DNA from: Candidatus Cloacimonetes bacterium HGW-Cloacimonetes-3 | GTDB taxonomy: Bacteria > Cloacimonadota > Cloacimonadia > Cloacimonadales > Cloacimonadaceae | Assembly: GCA_002840645.1 (NCBI GenBank) | Contig: PHBO01000001.1 | Span: 62,001 to 126,000 of the forward strand | DNA: 64,000 nt | Direction: 5' to 3' | Shown here: in pieces, positions 36,168 through 44,144 of the stretch | Layout: each line of letters starts with the position of its first letter | Numbering within the stretch: the stretch's first letter is position 1 | Made by a program: the position numbers and the translations under genes | The notes under the pieces: generated by a model | Told to the model about the DNA's origin: nothing | The model's database searches: none | The model's input: the letters and a program-made list of their open reading frames with translations, nothing else

Positions 36168-36246
36168 TCAGCTTTGCCGCTTGACAATTATGGTATAGCA
36201 CAGGAATTTGAGCACAGCAGTTAAGCAATAGGCTGATACTCTTTGT

Positions 36247-36288
36247 ACAGCCACCCTGACTGAGTTAGGCGGGGTGGCTGTATTTTTT
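36247..36288 (+). terminator. Terminator or attenuator in front of the ABC substrate-binding gene
   Basis: A 10-bp stem (ACAGCCACCC / GGGTGGCTGT) with a 15-nt loop is followed by TATTTTTTATTT. It ends only about 14 nt before the next start codon (36302) and immediately before its ribosome site, leaving no room for a promoter in between. It either ends transcription of the upstream genes and is read through, or is a regulated attenuator. Confidence 0.65.
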
Positions 36289-36301
36289 ATTTGGAGAGAT
36301 T

Positions 36302-37207
36302 ATGCGAAAGTTAAGTTCAGTATTATTATTGGTTTTGCTGCTATTGTCGGCTTGCAGCAAGCCCGGTCCGTCCCTTAGAATAGGGATAATCAAACCATCT
36401 ATAGACCATCTGCCTTTGTCCTATGCATTAGAGACGAAGAGGATGAGTGCTGAGAAGTACTCATTGGTGCCTTTCACCAGCGGTTGGGAGGTTCAGGAAG
36501 CCCTGATTGCAGGTAGGGTAGATGCTGCCATTTTACCTTTTACCTATGTGTGGAATGCTGCTGCAAAGGGTTATCCGGTTAAAACTATATCTTTCTTTGA
36601 GCGGGAAACTGATGCAGTTGTCGCTCTTCAGAATATCAAATCAGCTTCAGATCTGAACGGGAAGAAGGTGGGGCTGCTGAAGGCTTCATCTCTGGATGTG
36701 CTGTGGCGGGATTATGCTGCTGCGGAAAACATAAGCGCAGAACCCGTGTATTTCCGTTCCCCCAACGAAGCTGTGGCAGCCTTGCAGAAGGCGGAGGTGA
36801 GTGCAGTGGTATTGTATGTCCCGATAGTAAACAAGCTTGCGGACGACTTCAATATTATCCATTGGTTCGGTGATAGTTACGCGGCGCACCCTTGTTGCGA
36901 CCTGGCGGTGAACACCAGGCAGGTAAACGGGGATAAGGCAAAGCAGTTGGCATTGTTTGTACAGGAGTTGGATGCCAACGTAACTAATATGTTTACCGAT
37001 GCAAACGGTGCGAAAGCCTATGCGAAAAGCAGCTATGGGCTCAGCGACGCTCAGGTGCAGGGAGCACTAAAGCATAGCGTGTTTCGTATGGGGCTGGAGC
37101 AAAGTGGAAGGAAATTTCAGCGGCGCATGGCAGAGATATCACTGGAAGCCGGTTATTTAGATAAAATACCCACGGACAGCGAAGTATATTGGGATATAAA
37201 TGATTGA
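36302..37207 (+). CDS. ABC transporter substrate-binding lipoprotein (NrtA/SsuA/ThiY-like)
   Basis: 301 residues with a lipoprotein signal (LLLVLLLLSACSK). The fold follows NMT1/SsuA-like binding proteins: LRIGIIKPSIDHLPLSYA, then GWEVQEALIAGRVDAAILPF, then LNGKKVGLLKASSLD. These import nitrate, sulfonates, thiamine precursors and similar small molecules; the ligand here is unknown. It overlaps the permease gene by 8 nt. A terminator-like hairpin stands just before its ribosome site, suggesting regulated readthrough. Confidence 0.82.
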   Translation: MRKLSSVLLLVLLLLSACSKPGPSLRIGIIKPSIDHLPLSYALETKRMSAEKYSLVPFTSGWEVQEALIAGRVDAAILPFTYVWNAAAKGYPVKTISFFERETDAVVALQNIKSASDLNGKKVGLLKASSLDVLWRDYAAAENISAEPVYFRSPNEAVAALQKAEVSAVVLYVPIVNKLADDFNIIHWFGDSYAAHPCCDLAVNTRQVNGDKAKQLALFVQELDANVTNMFTDANGAKAYAKSSYGLSDAQVQGALKHSVFRMGLEQSGRKFQRRMAEISLEAGYLDKIPTDSEVYWDIND

Positions 37208-37814
37208 TGCTTCCATGCTGTTAAATGATATCGTTATAACCTCTTTGCGGGTGTTAGTATGGACGCTTCTGTCCTGGGTGTTGGGAGTAGGCATTGGCTT
37301 CGCTTGTTATCGCAACAAGATATTTGGTATCCTGGCGATGCCGGTAGTGAACTTCATTCGTCATATCTCGCCCTTTTGCTGGCTACCGCTAATCATACTT
37401 GCAGCAGGAATTGGTGAAGTATCCGTAGGGATTACCCTGCTTATCTCACTTACCTTCCATGCTGTGATAGTTAGCCTGGAAATGCTGCGCAGTTTGCCCA
37501 GAATAGTATTGGAACAAGCCAGATTGGACGGTGCCTCTGGATGGGCTTTGTTTTCCCAAATAGAATTGCCTGTTTGCATCAGCGGGATAGTAGATATCTT
37601 TAGGGTGCTGTGGGGAGTGGGGTGGAGCGTGGTGATAGCTGCTGAAATGCTGGGAGTAAGCTCCGGTATGGGCTATCGCCTTCTGGATTTCAGGTATTTA
37701 CTGCGTTACAAAGAGATGCTGGTTTACATCGTGATAATAGGCTGCATCGGGATAGGAACGGATTATCTGCTGAAGCGCTTGAAGAGTGTAACGGAACTAC
37801 GCACTTATGCTTAG
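37200..37814 (+). CDS. ABC transporter permease
   Basis: 204 residues with about five hydrophobic segments and the BPD_transp_1 signature loop (EQARLDGASGWALFSQIELPVCISGI, which carries the EAA motif that contacts the ATPase). It is the membrane partner of the overlapping substrate-binding protein. It is slightly short for the family. No ATP-binding subunit is encoded next to it or elsewhere in this window, so a shared or distant ATPase must serve it. Its stop overlaps the stop of the convergent radical SAM gene. Confidence 0.83.
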   Translation: MIDASMLLNDIVITSLRVLVWTLLSWVLGVGIGFACYRNKIFGILAMPVVNFIRHISPFCWLPLIILAAGIGEVSVGITLLISLTFHAVIVSLEMLRSLPRIVLEQARLDGASGWALFSQIELPVCISGIVDIFRVLWGVGWSVVIAAEMLGVSSGMGYRLLDFRYLLRYKEMLVYIVIIGCIGIGTDYLLKRLKSVTELRTYA

Positions 37815-39214
37815 TGTTTCTTCAGAGCATTGTGAAAGTCCTTGCCTAACACAACATGCAGGAACATGGTTTTTATCGCCACACCAATTGTTGCGGGACT
37901 CATGGCTTTGCGCCTGAAGCTGTTGTAAAACAGCGGGATTAGCCGCCAGCCCTTGCTAAGATACACTTTTACGTATGCCTTGGGCAGATATTTGTCTATG
38001 TCCTTATAGCTCATGAACAGCGGTTTATACACACAGTGCATGGCATCATAATCTTCCCAGTTATAATGCCTGATGCGGTCTTCGGCAACCAGACGGTTAA
38101 ATATCTCCGTGCCGGGAAAAGGTGTTAAAATAGAGATAAGCACATATCCCAGGGGCAGGGAACTGAAGAAACGTATGTTCTGCTCTATGTAGCGGGGTTT
38201 GTCAAACTCATCTGCCGAGCCGATAATCATATACCAGTTGTGCGAGATGGAGAGCTTGTTCAGTATCTTGATAGCTTGCTTTATCTGCTCCACGTTTATC
38301 TTCTTATGCATACGTTCCAGCACTTCCGGAATACCGCTTTCTATGCCAATGGACATCAAAGAGCAACCGTCCTTGGCCATTCTTGCCATTAGTTCCGGGT
38401 TATTGCAGATGGTGTCCACACGGCTCATGCAGTTGAAATGGAACTTGATGCCCTCATCTTCAATTGCCTGGCAGAAGCTTTCCATCCACTTGGTGTCTAT
38501 GGTTAGATTATCATCGTGAAACCAGAAGCTGTCGTGCCCCCAGCTAAGGTATTCCTTGATCTCGGCTATCACCGCTTCCACGCTGCGTTTACGGTATTTT
38601 CCCCCATAGAAGGCAGAGATACTGCAAAATGAACAGTTGAAGGGGCAGCCGCGGGAGGAGACTATCTTCGGGGAAAACGTGAAATCCGGGGCAGTAAGAT
38701 CTCTTGTAATCTTGGGGAGGTTTTCGATATCCTTCATCAGAACAATCTCTGCATCGTTGTAATACGTACCGTCTTTACGGTAAACAATGCCCATGATTAC
38801 CGGCTCGGCATTTCCTTGCTCAAGTGCAGCCAACAGTGCGGGGAACACTTCCTCACCTTCTCCACGGCATATGTAATCTACATCCGTATCCGCAAACACT
38901 TCTTTGTACATAAATGTAGCGTGATGCCCGCCAATAATAGTCTTTAGCTGGGGATGCTTCTTTCGCACATGGATCAGCAGGTCGCGCGCTATGGGGTAGG
39001 TGGCACTTACGCAAGAAACAGCCAATACCTCAGGTTTGTAACGCAGAATATACTCATCAACATCAGCTTTATCGGCAACCACCACTGTGGTATTATGCCC
39101 TGCATCACGTGCCGCCGCCGCTATATAAAGCAGCCCCTGCAGTATCTGATTTCCTTTGCGCAGGCTTTCCAAGCCACCGGTACATGCTTTTGGAGATACT
39201 AAGAGGATATTCAT
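37811..39214 (-). CDS. B12-binding-domain radical SAM enzyme
   Basis: 467 residues from ATG 39214; the frame extends 19 codons upstream, but MNILLVSPK is the natural domain start. The N-terminal B12-binding-like domain (IIGGHHATFM; YICRGEGEE) is followed by the radical SAM cluster motif SSRGCPFNCSFCSISAFYG (CxxxCxxC) and the TIM-barrel helices (IGIESGIPEVLERMHKK). It would use SAM and perhaps cobalamin for a methylation or rearrangement; similar enzymes (BchE/HpnR/HpnJ type) act on lipids or cofactors. No neighbour indicates the substrate. Confidence 0.87.
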   Translation of the reverse strand: MNILLVSPKACTGGLESLRKGNQILQGLLYIAAAARDAGHNTTVVVADKADVDEYILRYKPEVLAVSCVSATYPIARDLLIHVRKKHPQLKTIIGGHHATFMYKEVFADTDVDYICRGEGEEVFPALLAALEQGNAEPVIMGIVYRKDGTYYNDAEIVLMKDIENLPKITRDLTAPDFTFSPKIVSSRGCPFNCSFCSISAFYGGKYRKRSVEAVIAEIKEYLSWGHDSFWFHDDNLTIDTKWMESFCQAIEDEGIKFHFNCMSRVDTICNNPELMARMAKDGCSLMSIGIESGIPEVLERMHKKINVEQIKQAIKILNKLSISHNWYMIIGSADEFDKPRYIEQNIRFFSSLPLGYVLISILTPFPGTEIFNRLVAEDRIRHYNWEDYDAMHCVYKPLFMSYKDIDKYLPKAYVKVYLSKGWRLIPLFYNSFRRKAMSPATIGVAIKTMFLHVVLGKDFHNALKKH

Positions 39215-39367
39215 ATACATCCCAGATTTCTTTTTTACAAGTAAATCACTATGGGCTGGGGCGTCAAGCACTATATCTATCTTTCGGCTGTCTGTTTCTC
39301 AGCTGCTACAAATTTGTTTGACATATTCACAACGCTAATTGTTCTGACCAAAGAGGTGGTACTATAT

Positions 39368-40135
39368 ATGAAGATATGCGTATATTACTTTTCGGGCACA
39401 GGCAACACACGCTTTGTGGCAGAAGATATGCAGCAGAGGTTTATTGATAGTGGTTCGCAGTGCGAGCTGATTCCGATAGAATCGGTTACCAAGGGAGAAG
39501 TTGTTCTCAATCCTGAGGAATATGATCTGGTTGGGATCGGATTCCCTGTTCATGCATATGATGCCCCCGGGATTGTGTACGAGTTTCTGGAGCTGCTGCC
39601 TGCGGCACCTATCCGCTATTTCCTGTTCAAGACTGCGGGAGACAAGCTGTTTTATGGTGGCTCTACGAATCATCTGCGTATGTTGCTGGCTAATAAACGC
39701 TGGAAACTGGCATACGAATCTTTCTTTGTTATGCCGGCAAATATGGCAAGCCCTGCCAAACCGGGCAAAATAGCACGTCTGGCGGAAGCAGCAAGGATTC
39801 ACTCTGCAGAAACAGTTGCAGACATCCTTTCCGGAACCAGGAAACTGTTACCCGATAGCACCTCTCAACGTATATCCACGCTTTTCAAACGTCTGGAAAC
39901 CAGAGGATGCAGAAAAGGCTCACGCCATTGGAGAGTAAGCAGCAATTGCGATCTATGCGGGAAATGCGTGCAGGAATGCCCAACGAGTAACATCACCCTT
40001 GTAGATGGTAAACTAAAATTTGGAGACAAGTGCATCTTCTGCCTCAGATGTTGGTGGAATTGCCCCAGCAGAGCCATAGATCATCCTTATGCACATGCTG
40101 TGCTGCTAAAGAAACCATACATACTCCCCACCTGA
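39368..40135 (+). CDS. EFR1-type flavodoxin-ferredoxin fusion protein
   Basis: 255 residues from ATG 39368, chosen because the flavodoxin fold begins MKICVYYFSGTGNTRFVAED and AGAGGTGG precedes it. The FMN-binding loop is SGTGNT. The C-terminal part carries two 4Fe-4S motifs (CDLCGKCVQECP and CIFCLRCWWNCP). Such proteins are electron carriers, often serving radical SAM or anaerobic redox enzymes. It is divergent to the radical SAM gene with about 150 bp between starts, a plausible functional pair. Confidence 0.88.
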   Translation: MKICVYYFSGTGNTRFVAEDMQQRFIDSGSQCELIPIESVTKGEVVLNPEEYDLVGIGFPVHAYDAPGIVYEFLELLPAAPIRYFLFKTAGDKLFYGGSTNHLRMLLANKRWKLAYESFFVMPANMASPAKPGKIARLAEAARIHSAETVADILSGTRKLLPDSTSQRISTLFKRLETRGCRKGSRHWRVSSNCDLCGKCVQECPTSNITLVDGKLKFGDKCIFCLRCWWNCPSRAIDHPYAHAVLLKKPYILPT

Positions 40136-40255
40136 ATATCAGAATACTGCATACATGTGGAATAAAATTTGCTTTCTTAATAATTAGATGCGCAAAAAAA
40201 CAGCATCTGTCTATAGAGGATGGCTGTTGTTAAAACGTTTGCGTAGGAGGAAGTA

Positions 40256-42316
40256 ATGAGATATCTGGTATTGGTTACTTTGTTCGTATTGCTGAGCATT
40301 ACAATGCTCAATGCAGCAGGTGTGTTGGTTAACCGTAATAGTACCTCCTTAAATTGTATGTATCTAAGAGATTGTAACTATCAGGCAGATATTCAGAATC
40401 AGGTAGCTATAGTTACAGTAACGGATGTGTTTTACAACAGTGGCATTTCTACCTTCGCCCCCAGATATTATTATCCGGTTCCGGATGGTGCTAGTCCCAC
40501 TCAGCTCAGGTGGCATCAGGATGGCGTATGGCATGTGGCTGAAATTGCCGGCGTCCCTCAGAACCCGGGGGGTGGTCCTAGTAATCTTCCTGCATATTTT
40601 CTTGATTATGTGGGCGGTTATCCTCTTGTCTTTGATGTGGTCCCCCTGATGGCTCCTACAGATACATTAATCGTCCAATTGTCCTATGTGCAGCTCTTGC
40701 CCTACAGCTTTGGCAACGTGGATATGAATCTGCGTAACAAATATAATACCTTGCAGATGCAGTCTTTGCAGACACAAGGGTTCGAGATTACCCTTACCTC
40801 AGATAGAGTTATCCAAAACTTCTCTATGCCGGGGTTAACACCCGAATTCTCGGTTACAGACCACGTTGCAACTGCAGCATATGTTGTGCATAATGCCCCG
40901 GCAACTACAGACTATAATCTAAACTACTCTGTTACGCAGGATGCGTTATCGCTTACCTCCATGAGCGGAGTGTTCGATAACCTCCCCGATGAGCTTGGAG
41001 ATGGTGTGTTTACCTTTATCGCCGAGCCGGATAATTCTGAGCAGCAATTCATTAACAAGGTATTCACTTTTATCATAGACCGCTCTGGCAGCATGAGTGG
41101 CACAAAGATAACTCAGGCAAAAGCAGCCGCGTCTTATATCGTGAACAACCTTAATGAAGGCGATATGTTCAATCTGATCTCATTTAGTACTAACATCACG
41201 CCTTTGTGGGACAGCCACCAGCCCTACACACCCGGTAATTTACAGAGTGCGGTTACATTTATCAATGGTATTAGTGCCACCGGATCAACAAATATCTCAG
41301 GAGCTTTTGGTGTTGCAGTCCCCCAGTTTTCTGTGGCTGACCCCAATACCGCCAATATCATTATCTTCTTAACGGATGGACAAGCCACCACAGGTATAAT
41401 GGATACCAATAATCTGATTACTTACGTTAACAACCTGATAGATACAACAGAAACTACCATTTACCTCTTCAACTTCGGCATTGGAAACGACGTTAATACT
41501 CCCCTTTTAACTACCCTCGCAAATGATAATAGTGGCATTGCTACTTTCTTGAGAAATGAAGAGCTTGAGACTACCATCACGGAGTTTTACAATCTCATAC
41601 GCTACCCGGTGATGCTCTCTCCCATCTTCACCGTTATCCCCCAGGATGCTATCACGGAGGTTAATCCCTCTCCTCTGCCCAATCTCTACCGCGGAAATCA
41701 ACTAATAGTTAGCGGACGCTATAATACCCCACAACCGATTAACATCGTGTTTTCCGGCAATGTTTACGGTCAACAGGTGGAGCATAGCTATAACACCACG
41801 CTTGCCGATAGTTTAGCAGGCGGGCTGGAGTTCATACCCAAGATATGGGCGAAGCAGAAGATCGAATCTCTATTACAGCAATATTATAGCTATAATGCAA
41901 GTTCTACTCAAGCATTGGTAATCAAGCAGCAGATCATCGACCTCAGCATTGCCTACGGTGTCGTTTGCATCTTTACCAGTTTTACCGGAGGTGAAGTTGA
42001 GCTTGATGATGAGGTTAACACTCCTCCTGTGGGAGAGATAGCCTTGATGGGAAACTACCCCAACCCCTTCAATCCCACTACCACGATTCGTTTTAACGTG
42101 CTCTCCGATTTAACAGGTACCGCAAGAATAAAGATTTATAACCTGAAAGGACAGCTTGTGACGGAACTGGGTCTGCACGTAAACCACAAAGGCATGTATG
42201 AAGTGATCTGGGATGGTAAAGACCAAAATGGCTTGCCCGTAGCCAGCGGTGTTTACTACTATACCCTCAGCCTGGGTAAATATGTGCTAACCGCCAAGAT
42301 GACAATGATGAAATAG
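40256..42316 (+). CDS. Secreted VIT/vWA-domain protein with T9SS-like sorting domain
   Basis: 686 residues. A signal peptide (LVLVTLFVLLSITMLNAA) leads to a VIT-like region (about 20-250) as in inter-alpha-trypsin inhibitor heavy chains. A von Willebrand A domain begins TFIIDRSGSMSGTKI, giving a complete MIDAS DxSxS, and continues with FLTDGQATTG. The last ~85 residues are the sorting domain (NYPNPFNPTTTIRFNVLS ... VASGVYYYTLSLG ... MTMMK). It is probably surface-exposed and metal-dependent in ligand binding. AGGAGG precedes the ATG. Confidence 0.83.
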   Translation: MRYLVLVTLFVLLSITMLNAAGVLVNRNSTSLNCMYLRDCNYQADIQNQVAIVTVTDVFYNSGISTFAPRYYYPVPDGASPTQLRWHQDGVWHVAEIAGVPQNPGGGPSNLPAYFLDYVGGYPLVFDVVPLMAPTDTLIVQLSYVQLLPYSFGNVDMNLRNKYNTLQMQSLQTQGFEITLTSDRVIQNFSMPGLTPEFSVTDHVATAAYVVHNAPATTDYNLNYSVTQDALSLTSMSGVFDNLPDELGDGVFTFIAEPDNSEQQFINKVFTFIIDRSGSMSGTKITQAKAAASYIVNNLNEGDMFNLISFSTNITPLWDSHQPYTPGNLQSAVTFINGISATGSTNISGAFGVAVPQFSVADPNTANIIIFLTDGQATTGIMDTNNLITYVNNLIDTTETTIYLFNFGIGNDVNTPLLTTLANDNSGIATFLRNEELETTITEFYNLIRYPVMLSPIFTVIPQDAITEVNPSPLPNLYRGNQLIVSGRYNTPQPINIVFSGNVYGQQVEHSYNTTLADSLAGGLEFIPKIWAKQKIESLLQQYYSYNASSTQALVIKQQIIDLSIAYGVVCIFTSFTGGEVELDDEVNTPPVGEIALMGNYPNPFNPTTTIRFNVLSDLTGTARIKIYNLKGQLVTELGLHVNHKGMYEVIWDGKDQNGLPVASGVYYYTLSLGKYVLTAKMTMMK

Positions 42317-42339
42317 ACACTGTCCACAGCGAGTTAGAT

Positions 42340-42381
42340 AGGCAACAAGGGTAAACAAATCTTCCCTTGTTGCCTTTTTTT
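42340..42381 (+). terminator. Intrinsic terminator after the vWA protein gene
   Basis: A perfect 12-bp stem (AGGCAACAAGGG / CCCTTGTTGCCT) with a 12-nt loop is followed by a run of seven T, 24 nt past the stop. Confidence 0.88.
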
Positions 42382-42426
42382 GTTGACAGAATCATCGCAT
42401 CGCATCCCACTACCAAAGAGGAATGA

Positions 42427-43566
42427 ATGGAATATATAAAGACAGATAAGTACTTCGCTCAGGTGGCAGGAAGCGTGGAAGCCTATGCCAAAGCAGAATT
42501 GGAAAGCATGGGCGCAAAGGTGCTGCAGGAAGTGCCCCGCGGTATCCGTTTCGGGTGTGATAAAGCCACTCTATACCGTATTGTATATTGTTCGCGCATA
42601 CTGCAGAGGGTGCTGGCTCCGCTGGCAAGTTTCCAATGTCACAGTGAGAAATACCTTTTCAGCCAGGCAAGCAAGATTCTGGATTGGACGGCCTTGTTCA
42701 GCCCGGATGAAAGCTTTAGCATAGATTGCAATGTTAGCAACAGCCATATCAGCCATTCCCTGTATGCAGGGCAATTGCTGAAGGATGCTATCTGCGATAG
42801 TTTCCGGAACAAGTATGGACGCCGTCCCGATTTCAAAACGCAGGGTGCAGATATAAACTTTAATCTGCACATCAGGGATAACTGGGCAACGATAGCGCTG
42901 GATTTAACCGGGATCAGCATGCATAAACGAGGCTACAGGGTTGGAGCTAACCTCGCCCCGCTACAGGAGACGCTTGCAGCGGCAATGGTGGTGATGTCCG
43001 GATGGAAAGGGGATAGACCCCTGCTTGATCCCATGTGCGGCTCAGGAACCATTCTTGCGGAAGCTTTGATGCGCTATTGCAATATTCCCTCGGGCTACCT
43101 GCGAAAAGACACTGGTATGCCATATTTGCCCGATTATGATTCAGAGTTATATGCCGCTATCCGCAAACAGGAGAACAGCCGCATAATTCCCCTGCCTAAA
43201 GGCTTGATTTCCGGCTCCGATATCAGTGTGGGCAGCATCACCTATGCCGAAGAGAATCTTGCCAACCTCCCCGGTGGAGAAAACGTAGAGCTTATGGTAA
43301 CTCCGTTCCAACTTCTATCCAAGCAGAGCGGACGCTGCATCATCACCAACCCGCCTTATGGGGTACGCATTGGTAATGATGAAACCACTAAAACTCTTTA
43401 CCACGACCTGGGAGACTTCCTTAAACAGAAATGCCCGGATAGCGAATCCTACATCCTTTGCGGTAGTAAAGAACTGGTACCGGAACTGCATTTACGCGCC
43501 TACTGGAAGAAGAGCCTGAAAAATGGTGATCTGGATACGAAACTGGCTAAGGTGACGGTAAGATAG
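42427..43566 (+). CDS. THUMP-domain RNA guanine-N2-methyltransferase (RlmL/YpsC-like)
   Basis: 379 residues. The N-terminal THUMP region (SIDCNVSNSHISHSLYAGQ) precedes a Rossmann methyltransferase with motif I LLDPMCGSGTILAEAL and catalytic motif IV TNPPYGVRIG. This fits the methyltransferase that makes m2G2445 in 23S rRNA (N-terminal half of E. coli RlmL; YpsC in Firmicutes), without the second RlmK half. GAGGAA lies 5 nt before the ATG. It is transcribed alone after the terminator at 42340. Confidence 0.88.
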   Translation: MEYIKTDKYFAQVAGSVEAYAKAELESMGAKVLQEVPRGIRFGCDKATLYRIVYCSRILQRVLAPLASFQCHSEKYLFSQASKILDWTALFSPDESFSIDCNVSNSHISHSLYAGQLLKDAICDSFRNKYGRRPDFKTQGADINFNLHIRDNWATIALDLTGISMHKRGYRVGANLAPLQETLAAAMVVMSGWKGDRPLLDPMCGSGTILAEALMRYCNIPSGYLRKDTGMPYLPDYDSELYAAIRKQENSRIIPLPKGLISGSDISVGSITYAEENLANLPGGENVELMVTPFQLLSKQSGRCIITNPPYGVRIGNDETTKTLYHDLGDFLKQKCPDSESYILCGSKELVPELHLRAYWKKSLKNGDLDTKLAKVTVR

Positions 43567-43689
43567 TTAGTAGGTTAACGGGTTAGAGGATAATCACTTT
43601 TGGCCTAATAAAACCAATAGGAAAGAGTCAAGACTCTCCAGCATAACCCAACAATCCTTCTGCAAATGAAAAAAAAGCAAATCATTACT

Positions 43690-43825
43690 GTCATTCCCGC
43701 GGAGGCGGGAATCCACAGTATAATTTTATCGGGATGACACAAGTAGATTATTGTTATGTAATCAGTTATCATACGTTCATATGTAGCACGTTCAAGCTCT
43801 GGATTCCCGCCTCCGCGGGAATGAC
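43690..43825. repeat. Paired-hairpin dispersed repeat, copy B
   Basis: Two perfect 25-nt inverted arms (43690-43714, beginning GTCATTCCCGCGGAGGCGGG; and 43801-43825) enclose 86 bp. Each arm is also a hairpin by itself (ATTCCCGC-GGAG-GCGGGAAT). Same family as 7766-7906, and related words recur within hsdM, after hsdM and within hsdR. Confidence 0.85.
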
Positions 43826-43982
43826 AAACGGTTTATCTATGTGCGATAGCATCAATTAATTTTGCTCACTATCAAAACAAGTGGTAAAGGTCTTGTTGCT
43901 ACTCGTAGTTATGCACATAGTACCTTGTGGTTAAGGTGATGGGTGCTAACAGCTTGCATAGATTTCACACTTATTCTGCCGG

Positions 43983-44036
43983 TAACCTTCCCATAACCCT
44001 CCCGTATCGCGATACGGGAGGGTTATGGGAAGGTTA
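43983..44036. repeat. Perfect 54-bp palindrome
   Basis: Two 27-nt arms (43983-44009 and 44010-44036) are exact reverse complements with no spacer; the centre is TATCGCGATA. There is no T-run after it, so it does not look like a terminator. It lies about 110 bp before hsdM. Confidence 0.92.
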
Positions 44037-44086
44037 TGCTAAATATATACGTTACAAGCAAGAACAAAGAAGGGCTTAAAAAGGAA

Positions 44087-44114
44087 TTGACGAAAATAAG
44101 CACTCTTTGATTAT
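44087..44114 (+). promoter_or_regulatory. Probable hsdM promoter
   Basis: TTGACG (44087-44092), a 16-bp spacer and GATTAT (44109-44114) lie about 30 nt before the hsdM ATG. The fit to consensus is moderate, but position and spacing are suitable. Confidence 0.4.
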
Positions 44115-44144
44115 TGCATTGTAAAGGAAAACAAGGGGTTATTT

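Larger units (their letters stand above)
43567..44086. other. Repeat-filled gap before the type I R-M locus
   Basis: No gene is visible. The stretch holds copy B of the paired-hairpin repeat (43690-43825) and a perfect 54-bp palindrome (43983-44036), listed separately. It marks the left boundary of the type I locus. Confidence 0.6.

Noticed and set aside
36185-36300. TPP riboswitch before the ThiY/SsuA-like gene
   Set aside because: The conserved TPP-aptamer words are not found; only the terminator hairpin can be supported.
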